From the NCBI GenBank assembly GCA_021229015.1, contig CM037789.1, positions 39,282,926 to 39,346,925 of the forward strand: a stretch of DNA of 64,000 bases, given 5' to 3'. Made by a program: the position numbers and the translations under genes. Under the pieces are notes generated by a model. The model was not told where the DNA came from. It saw only the letters and a list, made by a program, of their open reading frames with translations, and searched no databases. This DNA is from Solen grandis (taxonomy: Eukaryota > Mollusca > Bivalvia > Adapedonta > Solenidae). Of this stretch, positions 47,801 through 59,762 are shown one piece after another (position 1 is the first letter of the stretch; the number at the start of each line of letters is the position of its first letter).

Positions 47801-50800
47801 TTATTACATCTCAACTGATAAAAATAGTTTTAAACTACTCATGACCTGTTAACAGCTATATATACTCAAAGGAATTTCTAAACATCCACTTATAGATTTT
47901 TTTAACAGATTTAGGGTTATGCATTTAATTCAAGCAAAATTATTCATTTCAAACAATGTATAAGTTATAATGTGGTACAATATTTTAGGTGTATATACGC
48001 ATTTGTTTGGCTGTTGAAATGTTGGCAGGAAAAGAAACACCCTAAAAATAAATTACACACCTTGGTTGTAAACTGTGCACCAACAAATCTAGGTGGACGT
48101 TCAGAAATTCTTTTGAGTGTATATATACATCTGTTTTTTTTAGAGAATTGGTTTTATATTAAGTATGTTATAAATCTTAAAGCCAGGAGATTCAAGATTT
48201 TTTTTTTCTTCATACTAATTTACTTATGTACAAATTTCTACTAAGACCAAGTCAAAACAAACTGTGATGGTTCATTACTACACACTCCAATATAACGCTT
48301 ATATCAAATTAATGTTGTTGTTTTTCTTTTTTAGTTTCTTTGAATTATCCCTTTTTTTTACAATTTGAGTCAGCCAGGAAAAGAATAGAGGCGTACAAAT
48401 CTGCCGCCAGCCGCCTCTTAACCCTTTCCCTCATAGAGGATACCATGAAAAGACCTATGCGAACAGCATAAAACCAGATCAGCCTGCGAGTTATTCGCAG
48501 GCTGATCAGGTTTTATGCTGTTCGCTGCTCCTCAGTGGTCTGGTAATGGGATTTTTAATTAAATTTGTAAGGTTTCAGTTTGGCTTTCTGCAGATCAGGC
48601 TTTATGTGGTAACTATTGAGTGCTCAAAATGAGTCTATATGAGGGAAAGGGTTAAGGAAATTCCTGTCCCTAATGACCTACCTGCAGATGACACTCAGAG
48701 CTCCAAGTGGGGTCACAAGAGTAGCTGGTGCAAAGGCAAATGCAACAAAGTTCAAGACCTCTCCACATACCACTGTAAGAGATAAACAACACATTGAAAT
48801 AATTGCCACTCCCCTATAAGTCTATTGTAAATAATCAAGCAAGACCTCTAGATCTCAGCAATGTTACATTACAACTACTAACTTGAGTTTTACATTCACG
48901 AACATATACCTGTTGCAAATGGGAGGGGAATGGGTGTGATCACACCCATTTTTTTTCCAAGACAAAAGATATACATGTTTTTCTTTTGGGAGCAGTGGTC
49001 CAGATGTAAGACATTGAGGGGTCCAAGGTTCAAGCAGCCCAACTAAGGACACTGCTAATTTTCTAAACAAGCAAGAAATTTACCTTGCATTGTTTCACTT
49101 CACCCAGGTGTAAATGGGTACCTGAGAGGGTGGTATAATTCTGTGGTGCCATAATGTGGGCTGCTGTAAACGATGTGAAAGACTCCCCAGATAATTAGAT
49201 AGAGACAGATACTAGTAGCCAAATAACCAGGGGTAAAGATATAATTTAAATCAGTAAACATGTCCATGGCATGAAACCTTGACAGTAAAATGCATTCACT
49301 TTTATCATGCTCGTTTTTTGTTAAAGTAAAATCATTTTCCTGATTTCTTTATACAAACTTAGTCAGGTCTATTTCTTCACTAGCTAAACATAGGATAAAA
49401 TAATGTCAGTTTGTTTGCTTGGGGTTTACAATGATACCCAGGGTGGCGTTGGTCCAGTGGTAACATACCTGACAGTGGATCCTAGGTTGTTGGGTCAAAC
49501 CCGGTAGCGGGCAAGTATTTTTCATAACCGCCACAGGTGTAAAGTACTGGTCCAACCAAAGAACCGTCAGGAGGGATTTGTAAGAACTTATTTCCCAATT
49601 GACGATAACATAAATCAGTTTCAACTACACAAATACTATTTCAGTCACTAGTGGACAAAGTCTACATGAGACATATATAGAGCCGCCTGATACTGTCATA
49701 TCATGCTGTAGAAAAAGCCATGATACCACACCCAGTCTAATTATCCGAAACATGGCCAACCGTTCCAGAAACTACCCTTGTATACTGAATGCCAAGCAAA
49801 AGAGATACAGGTATGTCAACAATGCTTATTCATTCTTGAAGAAAAAAGCTGGGGATTAAACCCACAACCTTACCACCCCCCACCCCCATCTCCCTTTTTT
49901 TTTCTTGCCATGCAGACGCACAGTAAATAATCTTTGCTACAATACTGTATGAGCAACCAGAGGAGACTCTGATAAGGGTCTGCTCTGTTTACCATTGCAT
50001 CAAAACAAGTGCATATGAGGTATTTAAAAAGTTTTAAAGTAGTGACAGAAATCAGTTGATATTTCATAAAAATCGATTATAGGTTCAATCGGATAGGATA
50101 TAATCTAAAACTTACCGATTGATAATCACTTGAATCAAGAGTAAAATTCAAGCAAGGCACTTAATTATATTCAGTTTCATGAACTTCATGAAGTAGTTTT
50201 CAACACAGTTTTAGCTTTATTATGCTGCAGCATTTAATAGGTTATACTTAGTTCTGGGCCTTACTGTTTAAAGGGGGATATTTAGAGATTTCCCTATAGA
50301 AACCTGGATAAAATTAAGAGATTCCATATTGATGTACAATGTACACCAGACAGACAACACATGATAGGTATTGTATAAAATTTTACAAAGACATCACAAA
50401 ATGGATATTATAAACTGATTATTGTGCCTCTTCAATAAAGAAACTGATTGTCAGCAACTAGCGACAATCGGAATATCACTATTTAAAAGAACAAAAAAAA
50501 GATTGGAAGAGATTATTCATGCATTGTGGGTACTTACTGAGGAACATGCCACACCACCAACGCCACTGGAGCAGGTACTGATGGCCCCCATCTCCTGCAA
50601 TAAACACATTGAGTGACTTGAACTTCATATGGGTAATTATATCAAGTCTTATCTTTCATATGAAAAAATGTCTGAAAATTAACTTTCTGCTAGGCATACC
50701 CATATATCCAGTTATATACAACTGTGGTGTTAATTTGGAATACCAGAAAAATGTTAAAGGAACAGACACTTATAGAAAATTCAATTTAGACTCAATGCTT

Positions 50801-51147
50801 AAGAGAAAAATCATGTTTTAATCTGCCATATCTCATTTTTTTGTCATCATCAATGCAAACAAAATGCTCATTTTAATATAATGTCATTAAGAAAAAACTT
50901 TCTATATTATGCAAGTCAATACAGTTTGTAAAATTAAAAAGCCACACCAACCTGCTCTAACCCCGCCTTCTTTCTTGCCAACATTCAGCAGGCCCAGTTT
51001 CTGGAGGATAAAGCTGGTGCCAATGAATCCACTGGAGCTGACAGCAAGAATGAGGCCAATCCAGAAGTCTTGGTCCTCCGATGATGTGTACACTACAGGT
51101 CCAGGGGTGGTAACATTTCCCGGGTCAGGCGTGGTGTTGGTTGCCAT
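44847..51147 (-). CDS. NIPA2-like: NIPA2-like magnesium transporter, gene B (five coding exons)
   Basis: Second NIPA-family Mg2+ transporter, same strand and exon plan as gene A. Coding exons on the minus strand: 51147-50952, 50594-50538, 48772-48682, 46715-46555, 45556-44847. Borders are GT-AG, phases match, and the sum is 404 aa plus stop. Exons 2-4 are 57, 91 and 161 bp, exactly as in gene A. The N-terminus [17 protein letters not shown] is short and hydrophilic. The family signature [15 protein letters not shown] spans exon 3, [17 protein letters not shown] lies in exon 4, and the C-terminal exon carries [20 protein letters not shown] and [14 protein letters not shown] before an acidic tail with [14 protein letters not shown]. 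Exon 2 differs most between the copies ([12 protein letters not shown] versus MGYLKEWLWWAG). A CCAG lies 3 nt before the ATG, so a 5'-UTR intron is likely. Confidence 0.93.
45650..45990 (-). repeat. Two adjacent SINE-B copies in intron 4 of NIPA gene B
   Basis: Copy one (45655-45838) reads TTTGTTGGGTTAAACATCTC through CACACCGTAGACATGTGG and CCTGGAACTACC. Copy two (45853-45950) is more decayed: GTTTTACGTCTCATCAGCAA through ACTGCAGTATAACACC. Confidence 0.75.
46055..46260 (-). repeat. Fourth-family SINE in intron 4 of NIPA gene B
   Basis: TTCTGCATTGGACCAGTACC, then TGCCCTCCACAGGATTTGAA, then CCCAAAACCTTCTGATAAGC. It matches the copy at 42515 in order. Confidence 0.6.
46315..46410 (-). repeat. 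Inverted single-copy relative of the 57-bp repeat at 23905
   Basis: TATGTTTAACCCTCATTAAG, then TGACCACCTCTGTTAAGCAG, matches the reverse complement of CTGACCGCTAAATGAAGGTT and its flank AGAGGTGGTCGCTAAATGAA at 23893. Confidence 0.55.
46740..48415. other. Intron 3 of NIPA gene B (most of it)
   Basis: AT-rich intron. CAAATTATA words recur between 47170 and 47300. An inverted pair of CTTAGCGCTAAG-like words lies near 47474 and 47680. The small ORFs are not supported. Confidence 0.4.
48422..48651 (-). mobile_element. piggyBac-type MITE, copy 2, in intron 3 of NIPA gene B
   Basis: 230 bp, with the same terminal repeats as copy 1 (CCCTTTCCCTCATA and its inverse) and TTAA on both sides (48418-48421, 48652-48655). 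It lies in the opposite orientation to copy 1: the CTCAGTGGTCTGG block is to the right of the palindrome here and to the left in copy 1. Its right end is only about 25 bp from the 5' splice site of exon 3 (48681/48680). Confidence 0.85.
48985..49215 (+). repeat. tRNA-derived SINE in intron 2 of NIPA gene B
   Basis: The head-like GAGCAGTGGTCCAGATGTAA with GGTCCAAGGTTCAAGC is followed by the body TCACCCAGGTGTAAATGGGT and TGTGGTGCCATAATGTGGGC. I recognise it as a common bivalve-type SINE body; the family name is uncertain. Confidence 0.6.
49440..49620 (+). repeat. Fourth-family SINE in intron 2 of NIPA gene B
   Basis: The head GGCGTTGGTCCAGTGGTAAC with B box GGGTCAAACCC is followed by GTAAAGTACTGGTCCAACCA and the tail TTGTAAGAACTTATTTCCCA. 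Confidence 0.65.
49625..49862 (-). repeat. SINE-B in intron 2 of NIPA gene B
   Basis: ACTATTTCAGTCACTAGTGG, then TCATATCATGCTGTAGAAAA, then ATACCACACCCAGTC, then CCAGAAACTACCC. Decayed, no clear head. Confidence 0.6.
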
Positions 51148-51169
51148 GTCCTGGTAATACAAAACCATG

Positions 51170-52500
51170 GTACATGTAATGATGTCATAATCAGGGATAT
51201 AAAATTTCTAATACGGTTTGGTATTATCATATGCCCACCCCTGCATTTCCCAGATTTGAGAAAGTAAAATCAAGAAAAATCAAAGATAATTGTTTGCCTG
51301 TCCTGCACTAATGTTCACTTTCAAAGGCATGCAGACAAGCTGAATTAATCACACCTGACATAAATTGTGAATTCTAGACATTTGAACATTAACATGAAGT
51401 TAGAGACTGATTAAACAAAATTAGGTTTTCATCTCCACAATGCTAAAAATTGTGTGTGTTATTTCAATATGTAGTAGCAGAAATGTAGCAACAATATCAT
51501 ATTAGAAGTTAAAGCAGCAATGTTACAAAGAAAAGGATTCTTTTCTTTTCCTTTTAGATATTTCTGTAGCAGTATTTCCATGTATTTCAATATTCCCTAT
51601 CCACTTATTGTAGTCAATTTACGATGGAATAAAAGATGATCTTTCATTTCCTTGAATAAAATTATGTAGCATGTGTTTCATTATCATCCCCTACTTTTAG
51701 TCTTCTTGAACTATAAAGAAAAGAAAAAGAGAAAAGTTTGTTTCCTTTTATAAAATTCTGCACCATAAATTTTATAATTATAAAATTAAAAAGGTTTTTT
51801 AACCTTTTTTTAGACCATTCATCATTGATACAAGTAAATACATGAAGATTAAACTGTGTGTTCACCTATTTGTGACCACAGAAAAAGAAAAGCATCAACT
51901 GAAGTCAATGATCCTTTTCAAAAATATTTATGGTGCAAACATCACATCTCAAAAAAACATGCAAGAGTAGTAAACAATATTAAACCAGATCATCCTGCAA
52001 ACTTTTTATATGCTGATGAAGTCTTATGCTGGTTGAATCTGTCATTTTTCTGATACTTTCATTCAAGGCTATATTATTATGCATGATTATGTAATCAAGT
52101 ACAAGTGAAAGAGGTGAATAGTCATTAAATATCTAGGTTAAACAGGGGGAATTAAAAATGCATTGCCTATGTCAAAGCACTAGCTGCATTAAACTTAATA
52201 ATTTTCGTGCAATTATTCAAAATTTCGAAAAAAAAATCTTGGACTGGAATATACAAAATATTCCTCTTAACTGCATGAATATTTATGTAAAATTTTATGA
52301 CTTTATGAACATTAATGAACATTAATTAATTAACATTAATCAACTGAACTTAAAATGGTATATGAAATCATGAATTCTTCTTTGCAAAATGGACTGTGTA
52401 GAAACTGAGCTACACTATTGTATGAGCAAACAGAGGAGGCCCAGATCAGACAGCTCCTAAAGCAGAGTCTGATCTGGGTCTACTCTGTTTGCCAATGCAC
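51170..52500. other. 5' flank of NIPA gene B up to the assembly gap
   Basis: AT-rich; contains part of a dispersed repeat (52385-52500, ending CTGTTTGCCAATGCAC) that is cut by the gap. A promoter and a non-coding first exon of NIPA gene B could lie here, in the gap or beyond; I cannot place them. Confidence 0.35.
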
Positions 52501-52600
52501 NNNNNNNNNNNNNNNNNNNNNNNNNNNNNNNNNNNNNNNNNNNNNNNNNNNNNNNNNNNNNNNNNNNNNNNNNNNNNNNNNNNNNNNNNNNNNNNNNNNN
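52501..52600. other. Assembly gap (100 N)
   Basis: 100 N bases. It falls between a dispersed repeat and a SINE-A, which are typical causes of assembly breaks. Confidence 0.99.
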
Positions 52601-52815
52601 ACTTGACTTGACTATTTGAGTTTACCGTAGCTTCGACAGTATTTCAGTCATATAGCGACGTCCAGCTAATTACAGGTGGAGGAAGACCCCGAATGAACGG
52701 AGGCATCCGGGTAGAACCACCGATCTACCGCAAACCAGATGAAAGACTTCCTCACATGAAAACCCAAATGACCCTGCCGCGATTCAAACCTACGCGGTGA
52801 GGGGCTGAGTGAGTG
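52601..52815 (-). repeat. SINE-A left part (tail and body), interrupted at its head by the Mutator-like element
   Basis: The tail TTTACCGTAGCTTCGACAGT, body AATTACAGGTGGAGGAAGAC through ATGAAAGACTTCCTCACATG, and B-box side CGATTCAAACCTACGCGGTG are followed by AGGGGCTGAGTGAGTG, where similarity to the intact copy at 7128 stops. The missing tRNA-like head appears at 61991-62040, in the matching orientation. Confidence 0.75.
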
Positions 52816-55491
52816 TTAAGGATTTCCACCCCTTACGTTCGTAAATGATCGTGTTATGTCGACATGTCACGTGGTTTTATATTCGGGTTAATTCGTGGAT
52901 CGCCGTCTATTCTCGGGAAATTCGGATACTTTCTAATTTTATCGGTTAAAACGTCAATCGATTACTTCCCTTTTGTAAATTTAGAGTAGCTTCCCCTGAT
53001 TCAAAATGGCTGACACCGAACGCGATCTGCGCGGCAGATTTAAGAAAAAGGTTAAAAGGGACGATGATCTACAGAAAAAACGTTCGGAAATCGAAATAGA
53101 TCATAACTATGTCATGCACACATGTGTGAGGGGAATATTGGTGCCTGTAATAATCAGAGTTGTCCGTTAAAAGACGATGGATTTGGTCTTGGAAAGTCGG
53201 TGTCACGTGAAGGATGGAAGGAAGGGAGGAGAATTATTGAATTAGCGGTTCTATTGCAAAATCTACTAAGTTGTAAATACTGTTGCCTTGGCCCTATTCC
53301 TCTCACTTATCACAACATAGTCGGTGAGCTACAGCAGGGTCTCGGTGGATATTTGTATGTGAAATGTCAAAACCAAGAGTGCCTCAAAGTAAACTGTGAA
53401 GCGTACGGTTCCACATATTACGAAAAGAAGTCATCAGGAATAGGAAAACCCTGTTTCTCCATAAACACTAAGCTTGGAACAGGTTTGAACCCTTTTTATT
53501 TGTATATTATTTTAACAAAAATTAAAGTTAACTAAACTGTCTTGAGCAAAAAATTTAGACACAATGTTTTTCAAAACCAAGACCGGTTGTTCCTCAGTAA
53601 AGCGTTCTACAAACTAAGCAGCAAGCTACCCAGGTTCATCTTGGCTGTTCTATTTTGCTTCATTACAGTTTCTGATGGTAAGATCATAAAGATGGGATGG
53701 ACTTTGAATTAAATAAATTGTTTTCTAGTTATATAGATCTATTCTACCTTTCTATGCTTTTGTAATGATATGAACTTAGGCACTGCCTAAATCTGTGCAA
53801 AGGAGTAACTAAATTTTCAGTAATTAAATTATCATTTTATTTTCAATAAATGATGTAAAAAAAAAACTTCTCACAGCAGATAGTGATCAGTATGTGTAAA
53901 GCGTGACGTAACCAGTGATGAGTTTGTGACGTCATAAACAATAAGAAAACTATTATGGCATTGTAGCTGCAGTTATCGGAAATGTGTGACCATGGTATTT
54001 TGGATGCTGAGTTCAATAGGTCACATTCTCTACCATATGAGCTCACTTTACTCTGTTTGCTTTAAAGCGCTAGTAGGAAAAGCTGAAAAACTTATGTTTT
54101 TTTTAAAATTTAATTTAATTATTTGTTAAACAATATTTGATGCATAAGTACAAAGAAAAATATCACAAAATCTATATGATTATGAATAAAATTTCGCAGA
54201 AACCCTGGTGACTACTTTAACACTGACTTTATTTTATTCTGTAGCGATGATAGATGGTGGTGGTGGTCCAGATAGGGTAAACAACTTTCTCACCACCCTG
54301 AATATAAAACCAATTGGGTTCAAAAACATGAAAAAGATGGAGAGGCGTGCTGGAGTTCATGTTGAGGCTGTTGCAGACAGATCCATGAAAATTGCTACCG
54401 ATAAAGCTGTAACAATGGAAATAAGGTAGGTTCTTTACTGTCTCAGAACATCTTCTTCTTCCCATTAAAGTGCAGGACCCACTCTGGAGTTGTGAGGTGC
54501 AGTTGATGTGCAGGATTAAAACAATAAAAGTTTGACTCGTATAAAAGTGGGCCATCAGTCCCGTGAAACATGAAATCAATTTTTACCAGCGAGCGTAGCT
54601 TGCTAGGTATAGCAATTGTATGCCTGTTCTGCTGTACCGAATACAGTTCTAACTGTAGCGGAAACACTTCAGATTTACAACATTTCATATGTGTTTGATA
54701 ACTGTCAAAATTATTGTATTGTAAAACAGTTATTTATTTCAGAAAAAATCGAAGTACCTCTTACCTCTGTTGTTGTCTTATTAGTAAGAAACATTCATAA
54801 TTTTTAATTGTAAAACTTGAATGTTCTAGCGATGTTCACATGCAAGAAAGTATGCAGGCTGCAAAAGATATGGAGATGATTGATGAAGAACTTGGGATAG
54901 GCCTTCTACCAGATGCAACACCAGTAAAGTAAGTAACCTAAAAAGATTTGTTGTCTTTTAGAAATTATTTAGCAAAAGAAATTTTACAAATATCCTTATG
55001 TAAATACATGCATTTTTATGTGTCACATTATAATTATTTTGTTGGCAACAATTCAAATTTTTATCCATGTTTTTAACCACATGTCCTGAAGGTATTGCTG
55101 AAAAGGGTACTGACTGATGTACATAGATTGCAAGTGCTCTTTGCAAGGCATAAAACTGTGAATCTGCCACTGATTAATGGATTTGATCTGCTTATGTTAT
55201 AAGCTTTTATAATTTGGTCAATTTTGTTCAACAGGGACTTTCTTGCCCCATGTAGTGTGCTTGAGGACTCAGATGAAGAAGGACAAACCAAAGCAGAAGT
55301 TCCAGATGAAGATGCCAGGAGGTAAAATATTGCTTTAAACAGCTTATTCCCTAATAATTTTCAAATCCTATTTAAGTCATATCATTTATCACAGTCATTT
55401 TAGCTATCCTGTTCATAAGAAAAAGTCAGTGTATCATTATTGCTGGAGATTTCCTTCTTTGATGTTTTTACATAAACATATTGTGGGAGCC

Positions 55492-55700
55492 GCCCTGGCC
55501 GACGGGTTGACTGCAAATCGCTCAGCCCCTCACTGCTGTGGGTTCGAATCTCGGATGGGACTTAGGATTTTTCATGTGAGGAAGCTTCTACCCAGGTGGC
55601 CTCTGTGCCTCATACATAGGTCCCCTGGTGTCCTCCTCCACCTTTAACTAGTTTGACCTCAACTGAAATACTGTCGAAGTGACGATAAACACCAACACAA
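55492..55700 (+). repeat. SINE-A in intron 4 of the Mutator-like gene
   Basis: The head GCCCTGGCCGACGGGTTGAC, B box GGGTTCGAATCTCGG, body TTCATGTGAGGAAGCTTCTA and tail CTGTCGAAGTGACGATAAAC. It inserted after the element took up residence, or was carried with it. Confidence 0.8.
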
Positions 55701-56190
55701 CAGCATAAACACATTGTTCCTTACCTCAAGGACTTTCTGAACATATTTGCAGATTGGACATAAACCCTCAATTGACCCTTTAAACATATGACCCAAGGGT
55801 TCCCTAGTTGACCCTAACCTTGTATGCTGCTTTTGTTTATGACTTTTAAGGAATGGTACAAATTGACCACTGTAATTCTTATGTCTTATTAATTTCACTG
55901 TAACAAATTTGATTATACTTATTTATGTACACTTATGTACATATAGTTTGAGAATTTTCCAACTTTACAGCCAAACACAAGCTCCAGCAGCAGATAGAGG
56001 TCGGCCGAGTAAAAGGAAACTGCCATCACTGCGACAAGGTCAGCAGGTCAAGCTTGAAAAACAGTTTCCCTGTAAAAGTCGTACAGGAATCTCTTGTGCA
56101 GTTGATACGGCATGGTCTAAAAGAGGATTCGACAGTCTGACGTGTATGTATTAGATTATGCATTCCTATTCACAAAAGTGTTTTGTATTT

Positions 56191-56777
56191 AGTTCACCTG
56201 AGCACAACATGCTCATGGGGAACTTTTGTGAGACCCCCACCGTCTGTCCGTCCATCCATCCGTCCGTCATCAACAATCTATTTAAACGCAAACTCCTCCT
56301 TAACCATTGGGCACATTTTCTTCAAACTTCATAGGAATGTTCCTATACATGACCCTTACCAAAATTGCTAAAAGAATTGAAATCCTACCAGAGCTCTGGT
56401 TGCTATGGCAACAAAAAGTAAAAAAGAAGCCAAAACTTTAAATGCAATCTCATCCTTAACCATACGGTGGATTTTCTTCAAACTTCATAGGAATGTTGCC
56501 CTAGTTGGCCTCTACCAAAAGTACTAAAAAAATTGAAATCAACTGGAGTTTTATGCCACTTTCAACATCTTTGGTAATTAAAGAGGACTGCACATTTATG
56601 CTTTCTTGACTTTCTAACACCAGTACTAACATTATTGTTTCTGCCCATCATTTGCAGTAAGAACTTAACGTGTTAATGGTAAAACAAGCAAATTGGCTCC
56701 CAAAAGGCAAGTTAATAGCCATGGGCAAAATGGACTCAGGTGAACCATTCAGTGCCATCATGGCCCTCTTGTTGTGT
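56191..56777. mobile_element. Non-autonomous element in intron 5 of the Mutator-like gene
   Basis: It starts AGTTCACCTGAGCACAACAT and ends ACTCAGGTGAACCATTCAGT, then GCCATCATGGCCCTCTTGTT. The words GTTCACCTGAG/CTCAGGTGAAC are exact inverse ends. Inside, CCGTCCATCCATCCGTCCG and two copies of a TTCTTCAAACTTCATAGGAA block (56310, 56472) mark a repeat I know from other mollusc sequences. Confidence 0.65.
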
Positions 56778-56884
56778 GTTTAGAGCAAAATTACAAGTAT
56801 CTTTTTGAGACAGGCATTTAAAATAGTCAAGTATATGTTACAAACTAGACATTTTTTTATGCTACATGCAAGTATGGGAGGGGT

Positions 56885-57145
56885 TGGGGCAGTGGCTGAG
56901 TGGTTACAGTCATGGACTACAAATCTCTCAGCCCCACTCCGCTGTGGGATCAAATCCAGGTTGGGACTTCGGATTTTTCATGTGAAGTCTTCCAGCTGGC
57001 TTGCGGAAGGTCATGGGTTCTACCTGGGTGGCCTTTGTGCCTTGTATATGGGTTCCCACAGGGTCTTCCTCCCACTGTAATTAGCTGAACATTGCTTATA
57101 TGACTGAAATACTGTCGAAGCGACGGTAAACACCAAGACAACACA
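56885..57145 (+). repeat. SINE-A, full-length, in intron 5 of the Mutator-like gene
   Basis: The tRNA-like head GGCAGTGGCTGAGTGGTTAC with B box GGGATCAAATCC is followed by body CCAGCTGGCTTGCGGAAGGT, then TAATTAGCTGAACATTGC, and the tail ATACTGTCGAAGCGACGGTA. It lies between exons 5 and 6 in the gene's orientation. Confidence 0.85.
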
Positions 57146-59439
57146 ACATATAATCATTTTGTTATTTAAAACTCAAAGACCCATATTCACCAGCCATTCT
57201 TAAGTCAAACTTGAGTAATCCTATAATTATTAGTAAAAGTACACATATTCTTTGTGATTTATTTGGTCAATTATTCTTTGCATCAAGAAAAGTGTCCTTC
57301 AAAACTTTTGACATGTACTTTAATTATGCAAGAAATATGATGTTGCAGAAACCGGGACTTGAGCAATCTTACTTTAGAATGGTTGGTAAATACATGTCAA
57401 AGATGTTGTAGTATTAGATAGTCTTACTTGGCATTTCAGCCCACACATTCTTTATGAGCAAGGCTAAGTACGGGAAAAAAGTCATGAAGTCAGTTGTTCT
57501 CCATAGAACATGTGCCACATGTAAGTGGTGGAAGAAAAATCGACCATTCCAGAAAATAAAGACCCACAGGTGCATTCTGAATCACATAGGCAGTGCTCGA
57601 ATGATGGAGAGTGCAAGTGGCATCAAGGGATTGAAGGAATTTAGTGAGAGTTGAGTAAATATTGAGTATGTTGAAGGTGATGGTGATAATACATTATTAG
57701 CAAGAGCCAAAAAAGAACTAAATATGACACTGAAGAAGCGGAAATCATGTAGTGAAAAATGTTGGCAAATCTCTGTTTAATCTTCACAAGATGAACAAAA
57801 AACTGTCAAAAACTGTAATAATGCATTTACAAAAATGCCTTAAGTATGCATTTGCAAAAAATCAAGGAGACAAAAAAGGCCTTGAAGAAAACCTAAAGGC
57901 AATTATCCCACATCAGTTTGATGATCACAGTGTCTGCTCTCCAAGGTTCTGTGCAGCCAAACGTCAGCCTGCTGACAAGTACATACACAGGAGCCTACCT
58001 TTCAAAGCTCCACTTAAGGGTGAAGATCTACGACTTCAACTTGAGACTGTCTTTAAACCAGTATTACTAAATGCAGAGAAGTATGCTGATCTTGGATCAA
58101 GTCAACAATGTGAGCATGCTAACAGAGAAGTCACTCTTAGAGCCCCGAAGTCCCATCACTACGGCAATTCAGAGGCCCTGGACTTTCGCGTTGCTGCTAC
58201 ATCAGCATTTATTAATGAAGGAAGGCGCTACGTTATGCAGGTTGACTTATTCGACAGGATTATATGATGTTCAACTTATAAGATTTACAAATATTCAGGG
58301 TAAGACACTAACAGTTTTTGGCAGGTGTCATAAAGGCATAAATTAGCATCATCTGGGACACCACCCTCTTTAAAATGATGAAATTTCAGGATCCCTTATA
58401 AAATTTAGGTGTTCCCGGGACACTGTTTGTGCCAATCCCTGAATATTGAATGAATTTCTTGTTATATATTGTAATTTTATTTATTTCAGTTGTAAGATAT
58501 TTTTATTCTGTTGTCTTTGATGTTTATTTTTGTATTTGCATGCATTTTTATAATTTTATATATTTGTTATTTCAGCCCTTGGATATTGTTTTACTACTTT
58601 TGAAGTTTATTGCTTACAGTTTATACAGGGCTACAGATAAGGTTTGGATGTACATGTAATTGTGTACTCCCAAAATCTTAACATACCAGTATTTAGGTTT
58701 TTAAAAAATCATTGGATATTTAGGCATTTTTAAATCCGGTATCCTTTATTTTTTTATTACCATAATTTAATTGTGTAAATACCTCAAAACGCAGCTTATC
58801 TGTAGCCCTGGTTTATAGTTCAATCAAGTTCATGTTCAAGGACATGATTTTACTACTTTTGAAGTTCATTTTTAATGGCTTACAGTTCATTCATGTTCAT
58901 TTGTTACAGTTTGTTCTAGTTCTGGAGTAAAATGCAGTCTGCCAGTCAACCTATAGATTAATGGTAAATATTTGACAGCCTCATGTTATATAGAGTAGAA
59001 CTTTTCAATGGAAATCAAAATATTTCTACATACCAAAAAGATTCATACCTAAACATAACAAAACATAAAGTTAACAAATATTAATTAAAAGTATACTGAC
59101 ATAAATTTTAGCTTATTTTGCTGTAGTTAATGTGTAAACTTAAATATTTGGCTGGGACTTCTTTCCTAATGATTTCTTGTTTGAAATTTGGTGTTATTAT
59201 TCAAAGGTAAATGAGGAAGCTGGACTCTCCCCTGGTAATTTTACATCGGGCTATGCCAAAAAGCAGGCAGAACGACGGGCTCGGGTTCAGGGGCGGTCTG
59301 CATTGCCATCAGTAAAGCGCCGCAGATTGATCCTGAAGCAGGAGAGAGCCATCACACAGGCAGCATGTGAAACATTAGAAGGACAGTCATATCAATCAGG
59401 TAAAATGGAAATGATTTTTAAGATTTTATACCCCTACCC

Positions 59440-59610
59440 ATAACTGAAGGGGTTATATTGAAATAACTCTATCCAATCTGTCTGTCTGTCACATCCCGTC
59501 CCACTTTTCAGTTATTAATAACATCTCTTGATGAATTTCAATAAAAAAATTTCGTGGAAATGCACCGGGGGGCGGGGGATACATCGCCTTCAGTGATAAC
59601 TCCAGTTTAA
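59440..59610. repeat. Dispersed repeat fragment in intron 7 of the Mutator-like gene
   Basis: CCCATAACTGAAGGGGTTAT, then TCTGTCTGTCTGTCACATCC, then GGGGGGCGGGGGATACATCG. The layout (Tyr/Pro-type start, TCTG microsatellite, GGGG end) looks like a dispersed element; no second copy is in the window. Confidence 0.35.
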
Positions 59611-59762
59611 AATGTTTAAAGTCAACAGTGTGTAATTCTTTTGTTAGCAAAGTTTGATAACCAGTAGTCTAGTTATGGTTTTACACAACTTTAGTAATTA
59701 AATATTTATTAGAAAATGTCAATAAGACATAAGGTAAGGAAAATATGCTGTCTGTGTTTCAG

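Noticed and set aside
52418..52606. A 62-aa ORF spanning the second gap.
   Set aside because: More than half of it is translated N bases.
56885..57000. A tRNA gene (leucine/serine-like head with good A and B boxes).
   Set aside because: The acceptor stem does not close, and the sequence continues into the SINE-A body and tail found in six other places.
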